64,000 nucleotides of DNA from Solen grandis (Eukaryota > Mollusca > Bivalvia > Adapedonta > Solenidae): contig CM037777.1 in the NCBI GenBank assembly GCA_021229015.1, positions 22,318,110 to 22,382,109 of the forward strand, written 5' to 3'. This document shows, piece after piece, positions 47,401 through 56,905 of this stretch. The notes under the pieces were generated by a model. The model had not been told where the DNA came from, searched no databases, and saw nothing but the letters and a program-made list of their open reading frames with translations. Every line of letters begins with the position of its first letter. Position 1 is the first letter of the stretch. Position numbers and translations under genes: made by a program.

Positions 47401-48384
47401 TATGCCGAGGCTGAGGACACAAACAACAGCGGCAGTCACATCAATGACCTCTACAATGTGCCGGATGACCAGGGCCGTGTCCTTGTGAACGTTGGACACC
47501 CTACATCTGACCCAGATATATACCTGTCCCCTCAGATTGCTCGCACCATCAAACCTCACCAGGTATGTACTGTACAGTCAGGGATGGTATCTTCACGTTA
47601 ATTCAGTCTCTCTCAATCTGTCCTGGTAAAGTTTGGTCAGGTACTGTACAGGCTTAGAGATTCTTACTTCATGTTTAGTTTCCACTCGCCCTGAAGAGAA
47701 CACCCTGCACTTTGCATAATTTTTTTGAAATCACATTTGTTGTCAAGCAGTTTTGAAATGATTCAGTATTTTAAGGTAATGTTGAGTTAAGCCATTGAAG
47801 TGGGGATGTTCATCCCATTTTATGATTAGTTAAAGTATGTACTATTATATTTTATATAATACAAAATGTTGTTTTATTTTCTTCTGGCAGACAAAAAGAG
47901 ATGGAATAGAGACTTTTGATCAGTTCGCCTTGCACCTTCATTTGTGCCAAAGAGAGTATTTGCCTATTTATATTGTAATTGATGTAAAATTAATAGTTTC
48001 AGTTTACATGTCACATATACGATGTATATTTCCAGATTGGAGGAGTGCGGTTCCTGTACGATAACTTGGTTGAGTGTATCAACCGGTTCAAGACCAGCAG
48101 CGGGTTTGGCTGTATCCTGGCTCACAGCATGGGGCTCGGCAAAACTATCCAGATGATTGGCTTCATCGACATCTTTCTGAGACACACGGGTGCCCGGACG
48201 GTCATGGTCATCGTGCCTATCAATACTCTGGCTAACTGGATGTCCGAGTTCAATATGTGGGTGCCGGACAAACAGACGTGTGAACAGAACAACATCTCGC
48301 CGGAAGAGTCCTCCCCACGTCCATATGATGTTTACATGCTGAATGACAATTATAAAAATACACCAGCCAGGGCAAAAGTTGTTG
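34337..48384 (+). CDS. RAD54L2: RAD54L2/ARIP4-like SNF2 chromatin ATPase, 5' seven exons; helicase remainder not in window
   Basis: Vertebrate RAD54L2 (ARIP4) is a nuclear, DNA-dependent SNF2-family ATPase that modulates transcription. The exons are 34337-35469, 42108-42197, 44981-45146, 45780-46021, 46834-46899 (tentative), 47300-47562 and 48036-48384. Diagnostic parts are ARRNIRKILSEEKLEKE (matching vertebrate RRNIRKLL), VIDISSGEDEEDV, GRVLVNVGHP..DPDIYLSPQIAR, KPHQIGGVRFLYDNLVE, and FKTSSGFGCILAHSMGLGKT with the Walker A lysine. Then come NTLANWMSEFNMW and MLNDNYKNTPARAKVV. That order fits RAD54L2 rather than ATRX or RAD54. The model gives 769 codons if one base is removed near 35095. The DEGH box and the C-terminal helicase lobe would follow but are not visible. 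The N-terminal extension is far longer and more Gly/Tyr-rich than in vertebrates. Confidence 0.93.
35470..36555. other. RAD54L2 intron 1, first part
   Basis: Possible fragment of SINE family A at 35631-35700 (CCAGGGCTGGTTGACCCTA; CAGAATGGTGTGACTGTG). Otherwise unclassified. Confidence 0.35.
36556..39200 (+). mobile_element. 2.6-kb element with pearl/Helentron-like termini (family 7)
   Basis: CGGCTTTCCG at 36560-36569 is inverted as CGGAAAGCCG at 39157-39166, followed by a terminal hairpin CGTTTG...CAAACG at 39170-39190. Inside, a ~460-bp unit is repeated (GACGTCAGATTT near 36768 and 37230; GATATTTTCACAG; TTCCAAATTCGAAAA; TCACGTGGTTATGACGTCAT), and shorter parts recur to about 37690. No coding capacity is visible, and there is no ACGG tract. 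Confidence 0.6.
36715..37520 (+). repeat. ~460-bp tandem duplication
   Basis: Two diverged copies, each beginning near ATTTTCA(T)TGACG(T)CAAATGACGTC and ending near TCACGTGGTTATGACGTCAT. The second copy has several short deletions. Confidence 0.7.
39201..40917. other. RAD54L2 intron 1, unclassified
   Basis: Contains a homopolymer tract at 39316-39350. No exon was recognised. Confidence 0.4.
39316..39350. repeat. Poly-C tract (25 C) followed by (AC)5
   Basis: Twenty-five consecutive C, then ACACACACAC. The true length is uncertain because such tracts are hard to sequence. Confidence 0.95.
40924..41071. mobile_element. MITE with TTTGTAGTGCTCC terminal inverted repeats
   Basis: TTTGTAGTGCTCC at the left is exactly inverted at the right (GGAGCACTACAAA). 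GGTAGGTAGG follows the left end, a motif also seen after the left end of the TTCTGGTC-TIR elements, so the two may be related. Confidence 0.7.
41072..42107. other. RAD54L2 intron 1, last part, unclassified
   Basis: No exon or clear repeat seen. AACAAGAGGACATTCTG at about 41706 resembles a pearl-type 5' end, without a matching 3' end. Confidence 0.35.
42108..42197 (+). CDS. RAD54L2: RAD54L2 exon 2 (residues 378-408)
   Basis: This 90-nt exon is bounded by CTTGTAG and GTATGA, phase 1 on both sides. It encodes ALMGEEAEDQEPDLTGEAPP then NDGEPDASA. Joined to exon 1 it continues the acidic stretch, comparable to the acidic N-terminus of vertebrate RAD54L2. Confidence 0.82.
42321..42720. repeat. CACCTGC-family repeat split by a SINE
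   Basis: GTGTCACCTGCTTGCAGCAG on the left and CACACTTCTTATGGCAGGTG with AAAAGTGTTCC on the right belong to the repeat seen at 3001-3102. The SINE at 42363-42640 sits between them. Confidence 0.55.
42363..42640 (+). mobile_element. SINE family A, 5'-truncated, with target-site duplication
   Basis: GGATCACT flanks it at 42355-42362 and 42641-42648. It keeps the B box (GGGTTTGATCCCC), the shared body (TATAGCTCCCTTGCTTAG; CCAGGACTGGTTGGCC; CCAAATGACTGAAATACTGT) and the (CAAA)n tail, but lacks the A box. Confidence 0.8.
43020..44410. repeat. Diverged ~360-bp tandem units with GCCATCTTGG motifs (RAD54L2 intron 2)
   Basis: Landmarks recur about every 360 bp: GCCGCCATCATGGAC (43648), GGCGGCCATCTTGGAT (44011), GGCGGCCATCTTGGAC (44383), and a worn version near 43280. 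TGACCTTGAACTTGAC-type and TCAATGAAACATCCAATGAT-type stretches lie between. Copies are old and unequal. Confidence 0.55.
44635..44795 (-). mobile_element. SINE family B copy
   Basis: CCTGGGTTGGACCAGTACCT ... GGGATTCAAACCTGCAACC (inverse B box) ... CCACTGGACCATG (inverse A-box region). Related to 51435-51580 and 62015-62130. Confidence 0.5.
44981..45146 (+). CDS. RAD54L2: RAD54L2 exon 3 (residues 408-463, Lys/Arg-rich)
   Basis: The exon follows TCTGTTAG and ends before GTATGA. It encodes EQSEVPPEGQKKKRKRRKKD and a further run ending KADKNARRNI. Dense basic clusters are likely nuclear localisation signals. The last Arg codon AG|A is split with exon 4, forming the conserved RRNIRKIL motif. Confidence 0.92.
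45147..45779. other. RAD54L2 intron 3
   Basis: AT-rich intron. No further element recognised. Confidence 0.6.
45780..46021 (+). CDS. RAD54L2: RAD54L2 exon 4 (residues 463-544, coiled coil and poly-Gln)
   Basis: The acceptor is CTCATCAG. The exon encodes KILSEEKLEKETLDAQNAEL, ERQRRLQEQKKIL and a Gln-rich tract QQQHQQQQLHQQQQ, then a Pro/Val segment and EKEPKKEKDSQLKSLLQ. The donor is GTGAGT after one base of the next codon (phase 1). The charged heptad-like part aligns with the RRNIRKLL...LERRKRLEQQ stretch of vertebrate RAD54L2. Confidence 0.93.
46022..46833. other. RAD54L2 intron 4 with an interspersed repeat
   Basis: The repeat at 46385-46515 (TAGAATCAGAGCAACAATAT; CAGGAGATCCTAATCA; GATGAAGGGTTAAC) matches 3735-3880 in reverse. 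Confidence 0.5.
46834..46899 (+). CDS. RAD54L2: RAD54L2 exon 5, tentative (residues 544-566)
   Basis: The segment encodes AEKQDKHVKREQDIKDVKPK K and ends before GTGAGC in phase 1. The strongest acceptor (TGTACAG, exon from 46821) would shift the frame relative to exon 4 and reach a stop. The weaker GGAAG acceptor used here gives a 66-nt in-frame exon. Skipping it also keeps the frame (exon 4 to 6), so it may be a cassette exon. Confidence 0.55.
46900..47299. other. RAD54L2 intron 5
   Basis: AT-rich; no repeat or other gene recognised. Confidence 0.5.
47300..47562 (+). CDS. RAD54L2: RAD54L2 exon 6 (residues 566-653, acidic)
   Basis: The acceptor is CATCCAG and the donor GTATGT. The exon encodes GASVIDISSGEDEEDVVMVP, an acidic run EEEEEDDLSDEDYAEAED, then GSHINDLYNVPDDQGRVLVN, VGHPTSDPDIYLSPQIARTI and KPHQ. 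The last parts align with the GRVLVNLNHPPEEENVFLAP region of vertebrate RAD54L2, just before the SNF2 domain. Confidence 0.95.
47563..48035. other. RAD54L2 intron 6
   Basis: AT-rich intron between the acidic exon and the SNF2 motif I exon. Nothing else was seen. Confidence 0.6.
48036..48384 (+). CDS. RAD54L2: RAD54L2 exon 7 (residues 654-769, SNF2 motif I)
   Basis: The acceptor is TTTCCAG and the donor GTATGT (phase 1). The exon opens the SNF2 ATPase domain: IGGVRFLYDNLVECINRFKT, SSGFGCILAHSMGLGKTIQM with the Walker A GLGKT at 48132-48146, then motif Ia-like TVMVIVPINTLANWMSEFNM. The loop VPDKQTCEQNNISPEESSPR differs from vertebrates, as expected. Confidence 0.97.
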
Positions 48385-48677
48385 GTATGTTGATTTAGTG
48401 CTCATTTGAATAAACAATATCATGTTTGTCTGTTAAGTTGAACCCTTGCTCATGGCTATATGATTTGGATTAAGGAACTAAATAATTGCACCAAATAATG
48501 TTTACATGATAGCTGTATGCTTTACATAGTTAACTGTCTCTGTAATATAATGATGAAAAAAAAATGCAGATACTTTTATTAATGGAATTTAAAGTTAATT
48601 TTCTATTCAACATTTCAAAGGTATTATTCATATAAGGAATTACTCTTTACCTTCCTTTGATGACATATCATACAATA

Positions 48678-48777
48678 NNNNNNNNNNNNNNNNNNNNNNN
48701 NNNNNNNNNNNNNNNNNNNNNNNNNNNNNNNNNNNNNNNNNNNNNNNNNNNNNNNNNNNNNNNNNNNNNNNNNNNNN
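48678..48777. other. Assembly gap (100 N)
   Basis: Exactly 100 N, a conventional length for a gap of unknown size. It follows the last visible RAD54L2 exon by about 290 bp, so further exons could be missing here. Confidence 0.99.
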
Positions 48778-51434
48778 GCCTGGCGCTTTGGTCGTTTTTC
48801 CGGGATCCTGCAATCAAGGTTCTTTGTTAGCAACTCCCCCTTTAGCGACGAAGTCATACCTAAGTAATAACAGGAAACGTTTTTTATGCTTTTAAAAAAT
48901 TAAATTTTTTGAAGTAAAATTAAATTTTTAATTTATAAATACTTCCCGTTATACGAGCCCACCTCCCCCCCGTTGCTGCGGTTGTATCCCTCGAGGGCTT
49001 CATATAAAATTGGAGAAGGGGGGTTTTACATTTCCCGGGTAACGGGGGGTTTTGGGGAAGGGTTTTATTTTCGGACTCTTTTTTTGGAAGTTTTGGCACA
49101 AATGACCATCCCTGAAGTAAAAACGGTAAGTATTTACAAATTTAAAATTAATTTTATTTCCCAAAATTTCATTTTAATTAATATTTTCCACACTTGATAT
49201 TTATATAGGGATGATAATTTTTACTGATTTTTAAAATGCAGTAAACCTTAGAATTATGTAACTTGACATGAAAAAAAAAAAACCCCTTTTTTTCTTTCAT
49301 GTTATGTTTTTTTTATTTTCGTGGTGAAATTCTCTTAATATTTTCCCCATCTGTTCTCTTTTATCTTTGATTTTTCTGGGACATTAAAAAATAAAAAGTA
49401 AAAATTTATTTTCCTAGTCAAAAAGTCATTTACCATCCCTTTAAAACCGGGCCAATGCTGACTTTTTAATTTTAATTATTCTCTGTTTGTTAATAATGTA
49501 AAGGCGGGGCAAAAAAAATATTCCTTTAATTTTTTTTTTGTTTTTTTTTTTTTTTTTTTTTTTTTCCTTTTTATACATCTGAAAAGGGAAAACCCGCATT
49601 GAAGCATAATACTAAATGTAAAAAGTTTTTGCATAGAAATGAAAATTTAAAAACAGAACCCTAAAGGGATGGGTAAGTGGTTTAAATGCCCACTAAAGGA
49701 AATAGTTGTGGCATGACTTTTAAAGGTCACTAAAATCATGTAATAATGTTCTATGGGGTCAAAAGACTGATGATATACTGGTTATGGTACCATGCCACCT
49801 GTCTTGCAGTGAGACCTCAAATATATCTCCCCCGCGACCAACCCAATCAAAAAAAAAAAAACGGACATCAGTTTTACAGGGAAGTAAATTTAATTCTACT
49901 AAAAAATTCGGCCCTGGGGGCAGTGTTTTGGGAGAACGCGGGTGCCCCTGAGAACCAGTCTTCTGGGCAACACAATACAGTAACCCAATCAAGTAAATGA
50001 ACCCCCGTCTGGTATCCCAGTGACACAGGATTTTTCAACCACGACAAAAGGGACATAAAAGAAAGAATATTCACCAAACATTTGGAAAAAGTATTAGATG
50101 AAACAAAAGACAATCCATAAATTTTTTTTTTGGGCAAATTTATGTAAATTAATACATTTTCAGTTCATTTATCAAAATTATTGTTACACATTGTGTCATT
50201 TACATACAAATTCTATTAGAAACTTAACAGATTATCTGACACTGATTCGAAATTAATTTTCCATATGTTCCTTTTATTGTATAATATTGTGTTTACTTTC
50301 TTATTCGTTGAAACATAGCCCATAGTTGCATTGAATATTTTACTTAACAAATTGAAACAGCTTTCACAAGTGATTAAACCATTAAAAAGAGGTTTGAAGG
50401 GACTTCTTATTTTTCTAATAGTTTGTGTACATTTCCATTTTGATCACTTAATTATTATGGCTATCTTATTAATTAAGCAAAATTCATCTTCAACAAAATA
50501 GAAGAAAAAAAACATTTGTCCGTCCACCTTCCTCTCGATTTAAAAAAAAAGAGAAAAAAAATCAACATTGACATTTTTTTTGAATTAACTGCAGACCTTT
50601 CACCAAACACAAAAGAAACCTCTTCATTAATTTTGCTTCTGGTATTAAATTTTTCCCCAAGGCCCTTGGGCAACTGAAATTAAAAAGGCAAACTAAATAA
50701 TTATTAAAAAATCATTTGGGGAAATTCATCCTTTGCTCCGCTGCAGATGTGATTTTTTTTTTTTTGTCGAGCATTGACAGGATGTTTTAAAACCCTTTCC
50801 CCCCCCCTGATTTGCCCTTTACGATCTGGCCCCCAAAAATGATGGGGGGGTGGCCTTTCCAGTCCTTCAGTTGTATGACAGACCGACAGATCAACAGTAC
50901 ACATCTAAAATTCACTGCTTCAGTTTTCTTTGAAAAGAAAATTACTGTTTTCTGCTGCAGAGCTCTTGTGTCAAGGATCATACAGATGCAAAAAATTCAT
51001 CACACACAAGTGCTGAATAGAATGCGCTCAAGTTACTGTTCTCATTCAGATGGAATAACGATGAGATTGTCATCATGTTCCTATTTTCTCACTTTTTAAA
51101 GGAAACAGTATTGATGTGATCACGAAATGCGCATCCGAAATTTAATTTCCATTTTCTCCCATTTTGAGTCATGCGTGTTACATGTTTCCACACAGCATTT
51201 TAAATGAAATAAATGATAGTTGCAATTATCTTGGGCATCCATTATGACACTCCCTATTTTGCTGATAATCTTGACTTGTTCCCTGAAATAACACTTTCTG
51301 CAAGCTGCAGGATTTTGTGGTTTTTTTTTTCATTCACTTCATATCAAACATGTATCATGAAAAAATTGAATGAATGTACACACTGATTTCTTGTTAACGT
51401 TGATTTGAAAAGATTTTACAACTTAAATTTATCC
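48778..51434. other. Post-gap region, poor-quality-looking sequence
   Basis: From 48778 to about 50900 there are many runs of G, C, A and T unlike the rest of the window, including a long poly-T at about 49530-49566. No RAD54L2 exon was recognised. The texture suggests uncorrected or collapsed sequence near the gap. Confidence 0.5.
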
Positions 51435-51580
51435 CTTGTGAGGCTCCCTGGGTTGGACTAGTACTTAGTGCCTGGGAAGGTAACCATTTATTCTTGTCCC
51501 CACTCCCTCAACAGGGTTCAAACTCACAACATTTGAATTCACAGATATGTACACCCACCTCTGGCCCATGACAGCCTTGA
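51435..51580 (-). mobile_element. SINE family B copy
   Basis: GGCTCCCTGGGTTGGACTAG ... CAACAGGGTTCAAACTCAC (inverse B box) ... CACCTCTGGCCCATGACAG. Same order of landmarks as 44635-44795. Confidence 0.5.
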
Positions 51581-52946
51581 CTAATGCATTGTAAGGTCAT
51601 TTTTTGCTTTCAGAATAATTTGTTTGTCATTCTGTTAAGAATACAGCCAGCAAAAAAAGTGTCAGTATTTGATTCTTAATTCTCGTTAATTTCTTCAAGA
51701 TCTGCAGTTGCTACTCATGTCATGAAAAAAAGGAAAAAAAAACTAGACAGGAATCTCTAACCTTGAAGAGAAACCTTGATAAGAGCAGGAGATCACATGG
51801 GAAAGGAAAACAGCTGAATTTGCCAAAATACCCGTCTAATTGGAGAAACTATCCCATTAAACTTGTTTTTCTGCTTACACAAACAGACTGCTGAATGGTT
51901 GCAAGACATTACTATATCGAAGTGCATATCACATGACAACTGAACTCGTTTAGATGGGAGAGAATTCCCAGGAATAGATATGATCAATACTTTACTTGGC
52001 TCTTTGGTAACTTATACAAGGTTGCAAGGGATCAGACGGGATGTCTGATTCATGCTTTCTCTCGGTTATGAAATAGCGCAAGAAATTACCCCAAACAAAC
52101 AAACAAACAAAAACAGAAGATAAATTAGCTGGATTGCATCAGTGCAGAAACACCTGCAACTTTTCTTACCATAATTTGTAAATTATTTGAAAGTTGCAGT
52201 TCATTAATTTCCAACATTAATACAAATGAAACAGATAGACTTTGGGTGGGGGGGAGGGGTGAAATAAGAAAACGAAACCCCACAGATTGTTAATAAAAAT
52301 CCAGTTTATACTTAAGAAATAGTGTGTTTAGGTTTGCTCAGGTTTCATTGCTGGGTGCGCAACTTGTTTGACTCAAGTTTCACCTTGGAAATGCAGATGA
52401 AAAGGAAATACAGCACATGCATAATGAAGTGCACAAAATGTGAAGGAGAAAAAAATGCACACAACAAAATGGTCACGATAAAGATGTCAGCTGCATTTAC
52501 CATTTCCCTGTGTACTAATTGTATCATTTAAGACAATCAAGATTGTGTTCTGTAGTGATACATTTGCCAGATAGTTTTCTAAATTCAGAGGTATTTTTGT
52601 CTGTTAGTTTTTGAACAAAACAAGTTTGAAGATTTGAAATCTAGACTTTTTTTATGGTACGAGACGATTAATGTTAAATATTTTTTTTCATACCCTGTTT
52701 CATTGTGAAAATTTTGTGAGTTGAGTCGACTTACACTGTCATGACTCAAGTCATTGTGGTCCAAATGTCTAATTATTATAAATTATATTTTATATGTTTG
52801 TTTTCTGAATAAAAAATGTCTCATTCGTACAAGGAAACAAGAATAAAGGGTTACAAGGAATTCTCATGAAATGCGTTATGTCCAGAGAGATATGTGTAGG
52901 TTAGAAATAAATAGTTTCTCTGGAGACTTTGGAGAAAAAGAAATTT
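51581..52946. other. No gene recognised
   Basis: AT-rich, probably intronic to RAD54L2. No exon-like segment with matching phase or SNF2 motif was seen. Confidence 0.4.
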
Positions 52947-53188
52947 TAAAACCCTTTCCCTCATAGAGGACACCATGAAAAGCCCTTATGCGAACAGCAA
53001 AAAACCCCAGTTTAGCCTGCGAGTAACTGCAGGCTGATCAGGTTTTATGCTGTCGCTGCCCCTCGCGGGTCTGGAAATGGGGTTTTTGTAATTAAATTTG
53101 GTAAGGTTTATCTGTGGTTTTCTGCAGATCAGGCTTTATGTGATACCTATTGAGGGCATCAAAATGTTATAATGAGGAAAAGGGTTAA
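52947..53188. mobile_element. TTAA hairpin MITE copy
   Basis: Matches the 16248-16489 element: ACCCTTTCCCTCATAGAGG at the left, GCCTGCGAGTAACTGCAGGC in the palindrome, GGAAAAGGGTTAA at the right. The left TTAA has mutated. Confidence 0.75.
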
Positions 53189-56100
53189 TTTACTTTTACA
53201 TTGTCATCACTTTGAGTTTAGAAAAATATGAGGGAGCCATGACATTAAAACTGGGAAGATGTCATTGTAGTTACTAATGATAAAAAAGAGGAGTCAGTGA
53301 GCCTCAAAGCAGCAGATATGTTTCTCTTCTAAATTTTTTTTTAAACATATTACTTTTATAGCTTTCTTTGGAAAATGAAAAATAAATAGGACATTGAAAG
53401 AATGCTCTTTTGGGTTAAGATATCATTTGTACAAGTCATTTATATTTTTTATTTTTTTGACCTTCATTACAACAATTTCCACCCACACAATAATGAACAT
53501 GACTTGATCTAATTGATAAAACCCATTCTTATTCAATGCTGTCTGTGGTTTCTCTACTTTTAATGATCTTTAGGTTTATCAGAATTTCAGGAACTGTTTG
53601 TAAAAAAACTCATACACGTTTATCAATAAAGATAAACATTTATTTTCATTGTTTATTAATATATATATACAGTTTATTTTTAGACTCTGTTACCCTGTAT
53701 CAGAAATAAATTTCCCCAAAATCTTTGCAGGGAAAAAACAAAAGGGTAGGAAGTGTTTCTAGTTGAGACAGTTTCAGGGGGAAATAGGACATTGTATACA
53801 CTGTGGTGTGTGGTTTGAGAAAAGTAGAAAAACCCGATATTTTTAAAGACAAAAAATGTCAGAAAGAAACTTAAAAATACGAATGAAAAAAAAAAGATAC
53901 ATTCCAAGTATTGTTTTTATTATTGGAAAGAATTGTATCCTTTTCCCTATAGGGAATGTTTACAACAAAAAAATGAATGTCTTAACAAATGATGTATATC
54001 ATCCCACAACTTACCGCCAGCCCACCCAATGATTCTCCTATCATCCCCAATTCCATCACCGAGGAGCCACCTGTAGTGTCATCTGATAGGGAGCAGTTAT
54101 TATTTCAAGCTTGTTTCTCTTAATTATTGGCTCTCTTACACTATGGTTGATAAACTTTTATCATGGAAAGTTAAAACTGCCTTTATTTTTATGATGGCCC
54201 TAACACGGGAATATACGTATCGATACGGCTACCGATAGACACGGAATATACGGGTCTGTTAGGGAATCGATAGACACGGGAATATACGGGTCTGTGTGGT
54301 AAAGGGGTTTAAATGACATTTCAGAATGTTTGAAATGCCAAAATTTTTTTAATTTGAGATATTTATATCATAGCATCATTCTTGTTTTTATTAGACTTGG
54401 TATGAAATGCAGAGGTATAAACCCCATTTATGTTTTATTATACAAACCTTTAACATACTGTTAGAAATAAAGACTATGAATATCAGCAAACATTGCAGTT
54501 TATTGAAAAATGCAAAAAAACAACAACAGTATTTTGAGTTTTGTAAGGCTTATTTATTGAGAACAATTCCAGCAGTATTTAATATACAATGTTGAGTATG
54601 AAGTAATTCATTACTTATTTTTCATATACTTCTCCAATAAACCATACTATTGATTTCATGTATAGAATATTAAATGTTTAAGTGTCATGGAAAATCCTTC
54701 AGTAAAGTGATTTTCCTATAATTCTTTGTGACAGTAATGACCCTGTACAAATATAAATCAGTTTTTATGGCCAGTATTAATTGTTGGCCAGCAATACTTA
54801 CTGTTTGCATACACTTGACCATTATTCACAATGATCAGAATTGGCCCATTGTGCCCTGATCATGAACAATTACAACATTGTCTGGGGTGGAAAAATCATC
54901 TTGAGAATTGCAACAAAGAAGGTGTAAGGCCTTTGATAGGTTGACTGAGTGATAAACTGGTAGAAGAGATGTTCCGAAAAAGGATTCACTCCATTTTCAA
55001 CTTCATTTTGAAGAGGTTAGCTTAGTGGTGCACCTGTAAAAAGTGCCAGTTTATTAACCTGAGATCAGTTTGGAAATGGCCATGACGTCTGAGATTTTGT
55101 AAGTGTGTTACCTCGATTAATGTGAGGAGATGGTTAACTACGTGCTTGGTCCTCAGTACTGGTTCAATCAAGTAGAGTTCTGTTAGGATGTTGAGTCCCA
55201 TTACAAAACAAGAGATGTTAGAAAATCTCATATTTAAGATGACTTCTCAGCAATTATGTTGAATTTAAAAAGGCATTTCTCCCCATTGTATGCAACAGAA
55301 TATGCTGGATGTTAGCAGACAGAGATCATCACCAATCAGTTTGAATGCATCATATTTAAAACTGCAGTCTCCTCTTCTCTCTCACTGTCTGGACCCATTA
55401 ATTGAAGTACTATCACTGAATCCCCAATCTATGGGCACTGCAGCCAAACTTTATTAATGAACTTGAAATAGAAATGAAAGAAATAGCTGATAAGCATGGA
55501 TTTCATATTTATGAAGAATGTTTATCTCTCGTGAACAGGAAAACTAATTTACCGAAAATATTCGGATACATTCTCCTAATTGTGGATTTAAACCTGGACT
55601 TTTCGTTATCATTAGGATCTGCATGCCGAGCAAGTTTTTGTTTACGAAAATATGGATGCATAAAATGCTCAAAGCAAGCCCAAGAAACAAGATTTTCATA
55701 GCCGTAAATTGTCAGTTCATACTTTGCATGTTTGGTTTTTATGTCATTAAAATAGCATTAATAACGTTATAACGTTGTCATGTAAGAAATTAAGGCTTTC
55801 TTCTTTTTATGCCCCCACACCTCCCACCTACAGCCTCCAAACTTCACATGTGTATGCATCTTGATGAGCTCTACCCTTCAGGTGACCTTGATCTTCAAAT
55901 GACTTTGACCTCCAAGGTCTAAGGCCCCACTCGTGGGGACATAGCACTCATTCGAATGAAGCGCTTTTTTTATTTTTTTTATTATTATTATTATATCAGA
56001 TACATGTTAAAATCCGTCAAATTTTATTGGAACTTCACATCGATGTGATATTGGCTTTTCCGGAATATTCAGACACACCATATTAAATAATTTCGTGCCA

Positions 56101-56571
56101 GCCACAGATTGTTTACATTTCAGTAGAGGTATAGTGCCACTGTTCATTATTCTTATTAAATTCAATCAATCTTGATCTGTCTGAACTACGGAAGAACTAT
56201 TATTGTGGCAGGCACGTAAATTGACAAGTTGACAGTGCCCCTGACTCTGAAATCAGTGTGAGACAGCAGTGTGGTGTTTATGTTTCAATCCCTTCTATCC
56301 TTATAAACATTGTGTTTCGATTTTTATAAATAAAGCTTTGGTTCTTAAGTACATGATCTTCGTTTTCTAGAGTTATTTATACAAGCCATGATCATTTTTA
56401 TAGTGATTTATTGTTGTTTAAAAATAGACAAGTTGATGCCTTATTACATTTAATCTAGTAAAATCAAGAAATAGATCTAATGCAAGACGCAAATTGTACA
56501 AGTTTCATTTTGTAAATACTGATGTCAGTGTACTACTCTACTATACAGAACATTGGTTTCTCTGTTTAAAG
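53189..56571. other. No gene recognised
   Basis: A short near-duplication AGACACGG(G)AATATACGGG lies at 54238-54293, and an (ATT)n tract near 55980. No RAD54L2 helicase motif was found. Confidence 0.4.
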
Positions 56572-56583
56572 TCAGTTAAGTCA

Positions 56584-56893
56584 CCGTCTCCAGTGGCCGA
56601 GTGGTAGAGCGTCTGCCTTGGGAGCGGGAGGTTGTGGGTTCGATCCCCGGCCCGCGACATTCCAAAGTCATAAAAAATGGTACTGTTATAGCTCCCTTGC
56701 TTGGCGCTCAGCATATAAGGGTAGTTACAGGACTGGTTGGCCCGGTGTCAGGATAATGTGACAGGGTGTTGCATCATGTCACATGTCTACAGCGTGATAT
56801 TGCAGTGTGGCAGCACTATATCTGTCTCAAGTAGACATCGTCTCCAAATGACTGAAATACTGTCGGTGAGACGTTTAACCCAACAAACAAACA
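56584..56893 (+). mobile_element. Full-length tRNA-derived SINE (family A) with perfect 12-bp TSD
   Basis: TCAGTTAAGTCA flanks it at 56572-56583 and 56894-56905. The head has an A box (TGGCCGAGTGGTAGAGCG) and a B box (GGTTCGATCCCC), as in a tRNA promoter. A ~230-bp body shared with at least five other copies in the window follows, then a CAACAAACAAACA tail. The intact TSD suggests a fairly recent insertion. Confidence 0.9.
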
Positions 56894-56905
56894 TCAGTTA
56901 AGTCA

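Noticed and set aside
55474..55701. 75-residue open frame starting MKEIADKHGFHIYEECLSL
   Set aside because: It looks protein-like at first, but there are no flanking splice sites of suitable phase, and I recognise no family.
56584..56660. tRNA gene
   Set aside because: A and B boxes are present, but the segment is the head of a 310-bp SINE with its own target-site duplication.
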